From the NCBI GenBank assembly GCA_964580235.1, contig CAZOJY010000001.1, positions 46,665-110,664 on the forward strand: a DNA stretch of 64,000 nucleotides, in the 5' to 3' direction. Source of the stretch: G020348385 sp964580235. GTDB taxonomy: Bacteria; Acidobacteriota; Aminicenantia; Aminicenantales; Aminicenantaceae. Positions 17,085-26,480 of the stretch are shown here, in pieces. Under the pieces are notes generated by a model that searched no databases, was not told where the DNA came from, and saw nothing but the letters and a program-made list of their open reading frames with translations. The position numbers and the translations under genes are program-made. Numbering within the stretch: position 1 is the first letter of the stretch; every line of letters starts with the position of its first letter.

Positions 17085-18699
17085 ATTCATATTCGTGACC
17101 GGGGGGGTTCTATCAGCCCTCGGGAAGGGCATTGCCGCCGCCTCTATCGGCATGCTCCTTGAAAGCCATGGGTACAAAATCACCCTTCAAAAATTCGATC
17201 CCTATCTCAATGTTGATCCTGGGACCATGAGTCCCTTCCAGCATGGAGAGGTCTATGTCACAGATGACGGAGCAGAGACAGACCTGGACCTGGGGCATTA
17301 CGAACGATTCACCTCGACAAAAACGACCAAATCTCACAACTGGACGGCCGGCAAAATTTATGCGGCAATCCTCCGGAAGGAACGGAAAGGGGAGTACCTG
17401 GGTAAAACCGTGCAGGTCATCCCTCATCTGACAGATGAAATTAAAAAAGCATTCCATGCAGCGGCTAATAATAATGACATTGTCATCTCGGAAATCGGTG
17501 GGACTGTCGGCGATATCGAGAGCCTTCCTTTTTTGGAGGCCATCCGGCAAATGCGGTTATCCCTCGGAAAAGAAAATACCCTGTTTGTTCATCTGACGCT
17601 CGTCCCGTTTGTAAAAACCTCAGGAGAACTTAAAACAAAACCCACCCAGCATAGCGTTAAAGAACTGCGGTCGATCGGAATTCAGCCGGATATTATTCTC
17701 TGCCGCACAGACCGGTTTCTCGATGAAAATATCAAAGCCAAAATATCTTTGTTCACAAATGTCCCTCTCGAAGCGGTTATCACCGCCAAAGATGTCGAAA
17801 ATATTTATGAAATTCCGCTGATTTTTGCTCGGGAAGGGCTGGATAGCATCATTCTCAAGGAATTTAAGCTTCCGTTGGGAAGGCGCCGCTTGACACAGTG
17901 GAAAAAGATGTTAGAAAGGATGAAAGATCCGAAAGATGAAGTGAACATCGCTCTAATCGGAAAATATGCCGGTTTTCAAGATTCCTACATGAGCTTGAAT
18001 CAGGCGCTTCACCATGCCGGAACTGCCCATCAACTGAAAGTCAATATCTTCTGGATTGAGGCCGAAAAATTAGAAGAACAACAACCCAATACTGCCCTGG
18101 AATCGTACGATGGGATACTGGTTCCAGGAGGATTTGGTATCCGGGGCATTGAAGGGAAAATAAATGCTGTCACTTATGCAAGGACAAAAATGGTGCCATT
18201 TTTCGGAATATGTCTGGGCATGCAGTGTGCTACCATCGAATATGCCCGAAAAATCGCCGCGCTCGATCATGCCAACAGCACAGAATTCGATAAAAAAACA
18301 CCCCACAAAATTTTCTTCAAGTGGCGCGAACTGAAAGGCATCCAAGACCTCGGCGGAACGATGAGGCTGGGAAGTTACCTATGCCGGCTGGAGAAAGGAT
18401 CGGTCGCCGAAAAAGCCTACGGCAAATTCAATATTTGGGAACGTCATCGCCACCGATTTGAATTCAATCCCAAATACGAGGAGATATTGCGGAAAGCAGG
18501 CCTTGTGATTTCAGGGAAAAATCCGAAACATGAATTGGTGGAAATCGTGGAGCTTCAGGATCACCCCTGGTTTTTAGGCTGCCAGTTCCATCCTGAGTTC
18601 AAATCCAAGCCGATAAAGCCCCATCCGCTTTTTAAAGCTTTCATCGGAGCAAGTTATGAATACCGAATCAAAAGAAATAAACATCAGCGAAAAAATTAA
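17077..18699 (+). CDS. pyrG: CTP synthase
   Basis: Makes CTP from UTP, ATP and glutamine. The 540 aa protein has the amidoligase domain ([48 protein letters not shown]) and a class I glutamine amidotransferase domain with the catalytic Cys in FFGICLGMQ and the His-Glu pair in FHPEF. It overlaps kdsB by 8 bp, and its last 44 bp contain the start of kdsA. Clustering with Kdo genes is also seen in E. coli relatives and fits CTP supply for CMP-Kdo. Confidence 0.97.
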   Translation: MTKFIFVTGGVLSALGKGIAAASIGMLLESHGYKITLQKFDPYLNVDPGTMSPFQHGEVYVTDDGAETDLDLGHYERFTSTKTTKSHNWTAGKIYAAILRKERKGEYLGKTVQVIPHLTDEIKKAFHAAANNNDIVISEIGGTVGDIESLPFLEAIRQMRLSLGKENTLFVHLTLVPFVKTSGELKTKPTQHSVKELRSIGIQPDIILCRTDRFLDENIKAKISLFTNVPLEAVITAKDVENIYEIPLIFAREGLDSIILKEFKLPLGRRRLTQWKKMLERMKDPKDEVNIALIGKYAGFQDSYMSLNQALHHAGTAHQLKVNIFWIEAEKLEEQQPNTALESYDGILVPGGFGIRGIEGKINAVTYARTKMVPFFGICLGMQCATIEYARKIAALDHANSTEFDKKTPHKIFFKWRELKGIQDLGGTMRLGSYLCRLEKGSVAEKAYGKFNIWERHRHRFEFNPKYEEILRKAGLVISGKNPKHELVEIVELQDHPWFLGCQFHPEFKSKPIKPHPLFKAFIGASYEYRIKRNKHQRKN

Positions 18700-19504
18700 A
18701 ATCGGGGGTTCTCTTCCCCTATTTTTGATCGGGGGACCATGCGTCCTCGAGAGTGAAGATCACGCGGTTTTTCTTGCAACACAGATCAAGACAGCATGCG
18801 ATAACCTGGGCATACCGTATATTTTCAAAGCATCTTACGACAAGGCCAACCGTTCATCGCTTTCCTCTTACAGAGGACCAGGATATCCCGATGGCTTGCA
18901 AATTCTTGATAATATTAAAAATACGCTAGGCATCCCCATCCTTTCGGATGTCCATGAAACCAATCAGATTGACACGGCTGCCCAGGTTCTGGACGTTCTC
19001 CAGATTCCCGCTTTTCTATGCCGCCAAACAGACCTTCTCATCGCGGCCGCCCGCACCGGTAAACCGGTCAATATCAAAAAAGGACCGTTTCTTGCCCCCT
19101 ATGACATGAAAAACATCGTGGATAAAGTCCTGAGTCAAGGAAACACAAATATCATTCTGACAGAGCGAGGCACCTCATTCGGATATAACAATCTTGTCTT
19201 TGACGTCCGATCTATCCCCATAATGAAAAACTTGGGATTTCCAGTGGTTATCGATGCCTCCCACAGTGTCCAAAAACCAGGGGGGGAAGGCACTCATTCG
19301 GGAGGGGAGTCGGAATTCATACCACATGTTGCGGCAGCCGGGATTGCTGCGGGAGCAGACGGGATTTTTCTGGAAATCCATGACAATCCTCCCAAAGCCC
19401 TTTCGGATGGTCCTAACACACTGCTATTAAACAAGTTAGACGGCCTGTTAAAAGTCCTCCTTCGTATAAAAAATGCTATGCCCAGCAGAGAAAAATTTTC
19501 ATAA
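18656..19504 (+). CDS. kdsA: 3-deoxy-8-phosphooctulonate synthase (Kdo-8-P synthase)
   Basis: Condenses arabinose-5-P and phosphoenolpyruvate to Kdo-8-P. The 282 aa protein has FLIGGPCVLES, KASYDKANRSS, the DVHE segment after LSDV, FLCRQTDLL, KKGPFLAPYDM and DASHSVQKPGG, all diagnostic. The ATG lies 44 bp inside pyrG but is supported by GGAG six nt upstream (GGAGCAAGTT). The Cys in IGGPCVLES falls where metal-dependent KdsA enzymes have their metal Cys (metal-independent forms have Asn), so this is probably the metal-dependent class. Confidence 0.95.
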   Translation: MNTESKEINISEKIKIGGSLPLFLIGGPCVLESEDHAVFLATQIKTACDNLGIPYIFKASYDKANRSSLSSYRGPGYPDGLQILDNIKNTLGIPILSDVHETNQIDTAAQVLDVLQIPAFLCRQTDLLIAAARTGKPVNIKKGPFLAPYDMKNIVDKVLSQGNTNIILTERGTSFGYNNLVFDVRSIPIMKNLGFPVVIDASHSVQKPGGEGTHSGGESEFIPHVAAAGIAAGADGIFLEIHDNPPKALSDGPNTLLLNKLDGLLKVLLRIKNAMPSREKFS

Positions 19505-19543
19505 TGTGTGAAAAATGCCGATAAATAATCCAGGACGATAATA

Positions 19544-20515
19544 ATGACAAAAAAAGAGATCATCAACATCGGAAAACAAGTTCTCGAGCTAGAAGCAAAA
19601 GCTTTGGAGGCTCTTGTACCCAGGCTCGATGAAAGTTTTGCCAACGCTGTCGAACTCCTTGCGCAAACAAAATCCCGCGTCATAATTACAGGCATGGGAA
19701 AATCAGGTTTGGTGGGACGTAAAATCGCCTCCACCTTGGCCAGCTGTGGAACGCCCGCCCTATATATTCATCCTGCCGAAGCAGGCCATGGCGACCTCGG
19801 GATGATCGTCAAAGATGACATCCTTGTGGCCATTTCTCACAGCGGGGAGACACGGGAAATCAATCCCCTTCTCGAATTTGTAAAAAGGATCGGAATCAAG
19901 TTGATCGGCATCACCGGAGAAAAAAAATCTAAATTGGCTTTGTATAGCGATGTCGTCCTTGAGACAAAGGTCGAAAGGGAGGCCGGTCCAGCCGGAGTGA
20001 TCCCCACAGCAAGTTCCACTGCAGCCTTGGCAATGGGAGATGCATTAGCCATTGCTTTGATGAAAAAAAAGGCATTCGGGATCAAGGATTTTGTCTTTTT
20101 CCATCCTAAAGGAGAAGCAGGAAAAAAATTACTTAAAATTAAAACCTTGATGCACAAGGGCAGAGAAATTCCCACCGTTTTTAAAAACGCATCCATGAAA
20201 GATGTTCTTGTAGAAATTTCGGCAAAAAAATTGGGAATGACCTGCGTGATCGACAAAGATAAAACCCTGATCGGAATCATCACGGATGGGGATCTGAGAA
20301 GGGCCCTTCAAAAGCACGGCAGCCATTTCTTCCGCACAAAGGCAAAGGATTGTATTAGCAGCTCTCCTTTTACAATCGATAAAAACGACCTGGCCACAAA
20401 GGCTCTCAACGTGATGGAGGAGAACAAGATCACATCGCTGATCATCCAGAGCAAAAAGGGGAAACTGGAGGGGATAATACATCTCCATGACCTCTGGCGA
20501 ACGGAGATGTTCTAA
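19544..20515 (+). CDS. kdsD: Arabinose-5-phosphate isomerase (KdsD/KpsF type)
   Basis: Converts ribulose-5-P to arabinose-5-P, the first Kdo-specific step. The 323 aa protein has an N-terminal SIS sugar-isomerase domain (ITGMGKSGLVGRKIASTLAS, HPAEAGHGDLGMI, ISHSGETREI, PTASSTAALAMGDALA) followed by two CBS domains (about 200-320; GIITDGDLRRAL marks the first). The length matches KdsD with CBS pair. The gene is 39 bp after kdsA and overlaps kdsC by one base. Confidence 0.95.
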   Translation: MTKKEIINIGKQVLELEAKALEALVPRLDESFANAVELLAQTKSRVIITGMGKSGLVGRKIASTLASCGTPALYIHPAEAGHGDLGMIVKDDILVAISHSGETREINPLLEFVKRIGIKLIGITGEKKSKLALYSDVVLETKVEREAGPAGVIPTASSTAALAMGDALAIALMKKKAFGIKDFVFFHPKGEAGKKLLKIKTLMHKGREIPTVFKNASMKDVLVEISAKKLGMTCVIDKDKTLIGIITDGDLRRALQKHGSHFFRTKAKDCISSSPFTIDKNDLATKALNVMEENKITSLIIQSKKGKLEGIIHLHDLWRTEMF

Positions 20516-21054
20516 TGACAAATCAAGATCGCGCACAAAACATAAAGTGGATTTTAATGGACGTGGACGGCACTTTAACCGACGGCTCACTCCTTGTTTT
20601 TCCCGACGGCGAAGAACTCAAAACTTACAACGTCCGGGACGGGTTGGGAATACTTCTTGCCCATCTGGCAGGATTAAAAACAGGAATCATCACAGGAAAA
20701 ACCTCAAAATCATTGGAAATTCGTTCTGAAAAGCTGAGAATTGCAGAACTTCATCAGGGAATTTTGGATAAAAAAGGTATTCTGAATGAAATTCTGGAGC
20801 GAAACAGACTGGCTTCCCGGGAAGTGGCCTACATCGGAGACGACCTTGGTGATCTTGAAGTTATCAAATCCGTCGGGTTTGCCGCTGCCGTGGCCGACGC
20901 TCATTCTGAGATAAAAAAACACAGTCACTTTATCTGTCAAAATCCTGGGGGAAAAGGGGCGGTCCGCGAGTTTATCGAATTTATCCTCTCCACACAAAAA
21001 AAATGGGAAACAATTCAGGCAAATGTGAAAAATCTTGCCCAAAAAAAAACTTAG
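20515..21054 (+). CDS. kdsC: 3-deoxy-D-manno-octulosonate 8-phosphate phosphatase
   Basis: HAD-family phosphatase (C0 type without cap) that removes phosphate from Kdo-8-P. The 179 aa protein shows motif I as MDVDGTLTDGSL, motif II in ITGKTS, motif III Lys in the HQGILDKKG region and motif IV GDDLGDLEVIKSVG. It completes the kdsD-kdsA-kdsC-kdsB set within this operon. The ATG overlaps the kdsD stop by one base. Confidence 0.94.
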   Translation: MTNQDRAQNIKWILMDVDGTLTDGSLLVFPDGEELKTYNVRDGLGILLAHLAGLKTGIITGKTSKSLEIRSEKLRIAELHQGILDKKGILNEILERNRLASREVAYIGDDLGDLEVIKSVGFAAAVADAHSEIKKHSHFICQNPGGKGAVREFIEFILSTQKKWETIQANVKNLAQKKT

Positions 21055-21098
21055 GTTGAGAGAAAATGTCCTACAAATAAGGAGGATAGGAGGAGATT

Positions 21099-22469
21099 TT
21101 GGCACTTAAACCAGAAATATTTAGACAGTATGATATCAGGGGAACCGTTGATAAAGATCTTACTCCGGATACCGTCGAAATCCTGGGAAAGGCAATCGGC
21201 ACCTATTTTCGTCGGCACAAGCGATCCCAAGTGGCCGTCGGAAAGGACTGCCGTTTGAGTTCCCCGATTTTTTCCGAATTCCTGAGCAAAGGCCTGCTTT
21301 CCACTGGATGCGATGTCATAGAATTGGGAACCATTCCCACGCCGCTTCTGTATTTCGCCATCTTTTACAAAAAAATGGCCGCCGGGGTTATGATTACTGG
21401 TTCGCACAATCCTCCTGAATACAACGGATTTAAAATGATGCTTGGAGAGGAAACCTTGTATGGCCCGGACATCCAGGACATTTTCAAAATTATCGAATCC
21501 AAGGCATTCATCCAAGGAGCGGCTGGCACAAAAAAAACCTATGACATCGTGCCAGAATATTCCGATTATGTGGTAGATAATATTGGGCTGGACAAACGCC
21601 TCAAAGTTGTTGTCGATGCAGGCAACGGGACAGGTGGCGTTGTGGGGGTTCCTATCTTGGAGAGACTGGGATGCGATGTCATAGAGCTTTTTTGTGAAAT
21701 GGATGGTCATTTTCCCAATCACCATCCGGATCCAACCCTTCCCGAGGCTTTGGAAACGCTCATCAAAACGGTTATAGAATCCGGAGCAGACGCAGGAATT
21801 GCTTACGATGGAGATGCAGACCGAATCGGCATTATCGATGATAAGGGGAAAATCATCTGGGGTGACCAGCTTTTGATTCTGTTTGCCCGGGATATTCTCC
21901 CATCCAATCCCGGGGCACCGGTAATCAGTGAGGTCAAGGCTTCAAAACTTCTGTATGAAGAAATCGAGAGGCTGGGAGGCCGCCCGATTATGTGGAAAAC
22001 CGGACACTCTTTGATTAAAAAAAAGATCAAGCAAGAAAAAGCCTTGATTGCAGGAGAAATGAGCGGACACATTTTTTTCGCCGACAGGTTTTTTGGATTT
22101 GATGACGCCATCTATTCATCAGCAAGACTGGTGGAGATTCTTTCCCGCACAGAAAAAAAACTTTCCATATTGCTTGCCGACCTTCCACAAACCTTTCACA
22201 CACCCGAAATCAGGGTATATGCTTCCGACGCCGTTAAGTTTAAACTTGTCGAAATGGTAAAAAAAGAACTGGCAGAAAAGTACCCCATAGTGGATATCGA
22301 CGGCGTCAGGGCCAATTTCCCGCATGGCTGGGGCCTGCTTCGTGCCTCCAACACACAGGAAGCCCTTGTTCTGCGGTTCGAAGCAGATACCGAGCAGGAC
22401 CTTCAGGCTATTCGGAAAGAGATCGAACAGGCCCTAGAGCAAGCCATACAAAGGTTGGAAAAGACTTGA
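21099..22469 (+). CDS. manB: Phosphomannomutase/phosphoglucomutase
   Basis: Interconverts hexose 6- and 1-phosphates; with the ManC homologue nearby it should supply mannose-1-P for GDP-mannose. The 456 aa alpha-D-phosphohexomutase has FRQYDIRGTVD, the phosphoserine loop MITGSHNPPEYNGFK, the Mg loop YDGDADRIG, the sugar loop GEMSGH and the phosphate-binding RASNTQEALVLR. The TTG start is well supported by AGGAGGAG five nt upstream. AlgC-like dual specificity is possible. Confidence 0.92.
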   Translation: MALKPEIFRQYDIRGTVDKDLTPDTVEILGKAIGTYFRRHKRSQVAVGKDCRLSSPIFSEFLSKGLLSTGCDVIELGTIPTPLLYFAIFYKKMAAGVMITGSHNPPEYNGFKMMLGEETLYGPDIQDIFKIIESKAFIQGAAGTKKTYDIVPEYSDYVVDNIGLDKRLKVVVDAGNGTGGVVGVPILERLGCDVIELFCEMDGHFPNHHPDPTLPEALETLIKTVIESGADAGIAYDGDADRIGIIDDKGKIIWGDQLLILFARDILPSNPGAPVISEVKASKLLYEEIERLGGRPIMWKTGHSLIKKKIKQEKALIAGEMSGHIFFADRFFGFDDAIYSSARLVEILSRTEKKLSILLADLPQTFHTPEIRVYASDAVKFKLVEMVKKELAEKYPIVDIDGVRANFPHGWGLLRASNTQEALVLRFEADTEQDLQAIRKEIEQALEQAIQRLEKT

Positions 22470-23260
22470 GTTTTATCGCAATTATTTTTTTAGGAATAAC
22501 CCAGGGTTTGACCGAATTTTTTCCCGTCAGCAGCTCAGGACATCTTGTCCTCCTTCAAAACTTATTTGGCTTAAAAGAGCCACAAATATTTGCAGATGTG
22601 ATGCTCCATGTGGGAACTCTCATCTCTCTTTTTGTTTTTCTCCGGCAGGAGCTTTTCGAGCTAATCAAAGGATTCTGGTTGTTTGTGAGGAATCCCAAAA
22701 TGTATTATACAGACCCAAGAATGAAGCTAATTTTCGGCCTTGTCATTGCCTCAATCCCTACTGCGCTTATCGGATACCTTTTCAGCGATTTTTTCGAATC
22801 CCTTTTCGCCTCTCTCCGAACCGTTGGTCTGGCTTTAATAATCACAGGTTGTTACCTTTTTTTGACAAAATTTGCAAAGGAAAGGCAAAAGAATTTCCTG
22901 GCCCATCCTTTCATCATCGGAATTCTTCAGGGAGCCGCCATTGTTCCGGGATTTTCCCGCTCAGGTTTGACCATCGGGGGAGCCATGTTTTTGGGCTGGA
23001 AAAGGGAGGAGGCAGCTCGTTTCTCCTTTCTTCTCTCTATTCCGGCCATTTGCGGGGCCGCTCTTTTTCAGTTTGGCAAGATTAACATTAACTCTCATCC
23101 TTGGTCAATTATCATTGCCGGCGTTGTAGTTTCCGCTGTATTTGGCTATTTGGCGCTGGCTCTATTGGTGTCCGCCATAAAAAGGGGGAAATTTTATGTT
23201 TTCTCCTTCTACTGTTTTTTAGCTGGCATTGCAGCTATTGCCTTTTCTTTTGTTATCTGA
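22466..23260 (+). CDS. uppP: Undecaprenyl-diphosphatase UppP (BacA)
   Basis: Integral membrane enzyme that dephosphorylates C55-PP to recycle the carrier lipid for peptidoglycan, LPS and O-antigen. The 264 aa protein has the two catalytic motifs GITQGLTEFFPVSSSGHLVL and PGFSRSGLTIGGAMF plus about eight hydrophobic segments. The TTG start overlaps the manB stop (TTGA). The context of surface-sugar genes fits. Confidence 0.96.
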   Translation: MSFIAIIFLGITQGLTEFFPVSSSGHLVLLQNLFGLKEPQIFADVMLHVGTLISLFVFLRQELFELIKGFWLFVRNPKMYYTDPRMKLIFGLVIASIPTALIGYLFSDFFESLFASLRTVGLALIITGCYLFLTKFAKERQKNFLAHPFIIGILQGAAIVPGFSRSGLTIGGAMFLGWKREEAARFSFLLSIPAICGAALFQFGKININSHPWSIIIAGVVVSAVFGYLALALLVSAIKRGKFYVFSFYCFLAGIAAIAFSFVI

Positions 23261-23280
23261 TTCCGAACGGAGAACAATAA

Positions 23281-24357
23281 ATGGATATTCGGGCAGTAAT
23301 CATGGCAGGTGGGGTCGGAACTCGTTTCTGGCCCTTGAGTCGAATGCAAAAACCCAAACAATTCCTCCCGATCATCAGCAATAAAACGATGATCGAAGAA
23401 ACCGTCCACCGCCTCTTGCCTCTTATTTCCCCCACGAAAATTCACACGATAGCCAACCACAGATATACGTCAACGATCAAAAATCTTTTGCCACAAATTC
23501 CGGAGGAGAATCTTTTTGTCGAACCCCAGGGAAAAAACACCGCCCCATCATTGATCTTGGCCACAGCCGCCATCTACCTCAAGAATCCCGAAGCTGTGGT
23601 TATCGCCCTTCCTGCCGATCACCTGATAAGAGATGCGGCCCGATTTTTAAAGAAGTTAGAAGCGGCAAGTCAAGCCGCCTGCGATGGCGATCACATCGTC
23701 ACTTTCGGAATTCCCCCCTCTTATCCTTCCACAGGATATGGGTATATCCAGTTTTCCCAGAAAGGCCTTTCGAAAATCTCAAGGGAGACGTTTTTTTTCG
23801 TGGAAAAATTCAAAGAAAAACCCAGCATTGAACAGGCCAACGAATTTCTGGATGCCGGAAATTACTACTGGAATTCCGGGATGTTCCTGTGGCAGGCCAA
23901 AACATTTCCCGTTAAACTCAGCCAATATGCTCCTGCGCTGTTTCCGTTCTGGAAAAAAATGATCAAAGCCCTGGAAATAAAGCAGGAATTCTCCCTGATC
24001 TCGGTCTATGAAGACATCCCTTCTGTATCAATCGACTACGCCCTGATGGAGAGAGCCAAGCCTGTCTGGATGTGCCGGGGAGATTTCGGCTGGTCAGATG
24101 TCGGGGCCTGGTCTTCTCTTTCAGATATATGGACCAAGGACGATCATGGGAATGCCCTTCGCGGTGAATGTGTCCTTTTGGACTCGGCAAATTGCCTCGT
24201 GCATAATCCCGGCAAGATCACCGCCCTTGTAGGACTGGAGGATTTGATTGTAATCGACACAGAAGACGCCCTCCTCATATGCCGAAAGGACCAGGACCAA
24301 AAAGTCAAAAAGATCGTCGAACACATGAAAAAGATGAATAAAACCGAGCTTCTCTGA
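23281..24357 (+). CDS. manC: Mannose-1-phosphate guanylyltransferase
   Basis: Makes GDP-mannose from mannose-1-P and GTP. The 358 aa protein has the nucleotidyltransferase start VIMAGGVGTRFWPLSRMQKPKQFL, FVEPQGKNTAPSL, ALPADHLI, the ESFSID-like region YWNSGMFLW and SIDYALME, and DFGWSDVGAWSSL. It is the monofunctional form, without the C-terminal cupin isomerase domain. GGAGA precedes the ATG. It is the last gene of the operon that begins at mnmG. Confidence 0.94.
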   Translation: MDIRAVIMAGGVGTRFWPLSRMQKPKQFLPIISNKTMIEETVHRLLPLISPTKIHTIANHRYTSTIKNLLPQIPEENLFVEPQGKNTAPSLILATAAIYLKNPEAVVIALPADHLIRDAARFLKKLEAASQAACDGDHIVTFGIPPSYPSTGYGYIQFSQKGLSKISRETFFFVEKFKEKPSIEQANEFLDAGNYYWNSGMFLWQAKTFPVKLSQYAPALFPFWKKMIKALEIKQEFSLISVYEDIPSVSIDYALMERAKPVWMCRGDFGWSDVGAWSSLSDIWTKDDHGNALRGECVLLDSANCLVHNPGKITALVGLEDLIVIDTEDALLICRKDQDQKVKKIVEHMKKMNKTELL

Positions 24358-24710
24358 ATCTTGCCCGATGGGATTTTTTCCGATATTTTCCTGCAAAACA
24401 GCAGCTTCTGAATTCTGCATCAAATTTGCTAGAATTTCTTGCTATTCCTGGTTCTTTTCTATAATAACTCTCCCCTGAACGTTCCGTGTGTAAGAACATG
24501 TACAGCGATTGCACTGATCCTGAGCTTTTTGTATTTTTGCTCAAAGAGTTTTTCTGTTCTTCTGACCAGAAGGTATGCCTAGAATCTTTCTTTAAGAATA
24601 GACAAAGTCCATAATCTGGATTTGGAAAAACACAAATTTATACATTCTCTCTTCTATCGTGTTTAAGATATAAGCCTGCCGGAATCATTGACTCGAAAAG
24701 CACAGAAAGC
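24358..24710. other. 353-bp spacer between convergent manC and aspS, no gene recognised
   Basis: No convincing ORF, tRNA or known RNA was seen. Small imperfect hairpins exist (for example CTTCT/AGAAG near 24556-24570), and CCCGATGGG followed by six T at 24364-24378 could act as a weak terminator for manC. Nothing is strong enough for a firm call. Confidence 0.5.
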
Positions 24711-26480
24711 TCAGCCTTTTCTTCTTAGAAGGCCGAGCTCCTCAAGCTGCCTGTCCGAGACATCTGCGGGTGAGCCAGTCAGTAAACACAAGGAGCTGGT
24801 CGTTTTAGGAAACGGAATGATATCCCTGATGGAGGACTCTCCAGCCAACAACATCACGATACGATCAAAACCGAGAGCAATCCCCCCGTGAGGAGGAGTT
24901 CCGAAACGAAGGGCTTCCAGGAAAAATCCGAATTTGGCCCTGATCTCCTCCGGTCGCAGGCCAAGAATCCGGAAAACCTGCTCTTGCACTTTGAGATCAT
25001 GAATTCTCATTGAACCGCCCCCAATTTCGACTCCATTAAGCACCACATCATAGGCCTTGGCACTGACTTGAAGAGGCTGTTTTTCCAGCAGTTTTAAATC
25101 TTCGTCATGTGGAGAGGTAAACGGATGGTGCATAGAAAACAAGCGTTTTTCCTCCTCGTCCCATTCGAAAAGAGGAAAGTCCGTCACCCAGGCAAATTTA
25201 AATGTTCCTGATTTTTTAGCCTTCTCGGGCAAAAATTCCAGGCGCAGTTCCCCTAAAATCTTTAGAGCCCTTAGAGTTTCATCGGCTACTAAAAGTGCCA
25301 AATCCTGTTGGGTGGCCCCAAGCTTTTCCCAAAGGGCTTTAAAATCGCGGTCCTCGAGTTTCAGACTTGACTTGAATCCATCTTGTTTTTTTATCCAGAT
25401 GATTCCTTTCCCACCCAGGTCTTTGGCTATTAGTCCCAATCTGTCGACCTGGCTGCGGGACAATTGGGATCCATGTGGCACCAAAAGGGCTTTTAAAACC
25501 CCACCGGCTGAAAGCGGTCTTTGGATGACCGGGGAGTTCACTGCTGAGCCGATTTCAGTCAGGTCTTTAATTTCCATCCCGGACCGCAGATCCGGTTTGT
25601 CTGTCCCGTATTTATCCATGCTTTCGCGGTAGGTGAACCGAGCAAAAGGGCGTTCAATTTTCACGTCAATCAACGCGAATACCGACGTCAGCATGGCCTC
25701 CACCAAGTCAAACACATCCCGTTGGGAAACAAAGCTCATCTCGATATCGATCTGAGTAAATTCCGGTTGCCGTTCAGCCCGAAGGTCCTCATCCCGGAAA
25801 CAGCGTACGATCTGGAAGTACCGATCAAACCCGGAAATCATCAACAACTGTTTGAAGATCTGGGGAGATTGGGGAAGGGCAAAAAATCTCCCCTTGAACA
25901 TTCGACTGGGCACAAGGTAATCCCTGGCCCCTTCAGGTGTCGATTTCGTCAAAAACGGCGTCTCGATCTCATAAAAACCTTTCTGACTCATAAAATTGCG
26001 AACAGCAAGAGCTGCCTGATGACGGAGCTTGATATTCCGCTGCATGGAAGGACGTCTTAAATCTAAGTATCTGTGCTTGAACCGCAATTCCTCAGTCGCC
26101 TGCGGCGGATCCGACACCACAAACGGGGGAACCGCTGATTTGTTCAAAATTTCCAGCTCTTGGGCCTGGACTTCGACATCTCCGGTCGATAATTGAGAAT
26201 TGCGCAAATTTGAATCCCGCGCTTTAACCGTCCCTCTTATGCCCAAAACATACTCCATCCGGAGCTTTTTGGCTTTTTCAAGGAGCTTTTGATTATTGGA
26301 TCCAATAACAACCTGGATCACTCCCTGCCTGTCTCTCAAATCGATAAACACAAGATTTCCCAGATCTCTGTGTTTATGGACCCATCCAAAAAGCGTGACC
26401 TTTTTGTCGACATCATCGATGCGGAGGTCTCCGCAGTATGTCGTCCTCTTCCAACCAGATATATAATCCGATCCCATCAT
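24711..26480 (-). CDS. aspS: Aspartyl-tRNA synthetase
   Basis: Charges tRNA-Asp (and tRNA-Asn if non-discriminating). About 589 aa, the long bacterial type: N-terminal OB fold (KVTLFGWVHKHRDLGNLVFIDLRDR), class II catalytic core with motif 2 (FRDEDLRAERQPEFTQID), an inserted GAD domain (about 290-420) and motif 3 (GGIALGFDRIVMLLAG). The ATG at 26480 overlaps the hisS stop (ATGA) with GGAG upstream. An upstream in-frame extension to 26522 is inside hisS and unlikely. Whether it is discriminating cannot be judged here. Confidence 0.96.
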   Translation of the reverse strand: MMGSDYISGWKRTTYCGDLRIDDVDKKVTLFGWVHKHRDLGNLVFIDLRDRQGVIQVVIGSNNQKLLEKAKKLRMEYVLGIRGTVKARDSNLRNSQLSTGDVEVQAQELEILNKSAVPPFVVSDPPQATEELRFKHRYLDLRRPSMQRNIKLRHQAALAVRNFMSQKGFYEIETPFLTKSTPEGARDYLVPSRMFKGRFFALPQSPQIFKQLLMISGFDRYFQIVRCFRDEDLRAERQPEFTQIDIEMSFVSQRDVFDLVEAMLTSVFALIDVKIERPFARFTYRESMDKYGTDKPDLRSGMEIKDLTEIGSAVNSPVIQRPLSAGGVLKALLVPHGSQLSRSQVDRLGLIAKDLGGKGIIWIKKQDGFKSSLKLEDRDFKALWEKLGATQQDLALLVADETLRALKILGELRLEFLPEKAKKSGTFKFAWVTDFPLFEWDEEEKRLFSMHHPFTSPHDEDLKLLEKQPLQVSAKAYDVVLNGVEIGGGSMRIHDLKVQEQVFRILGLRPEEIRAKFGFFLEALRFGTPPHGGIALGFDRIVMLLAGESSIRDIIPFPKTTSSLCLLTGSPADVSDRQLEELGLLRRKG

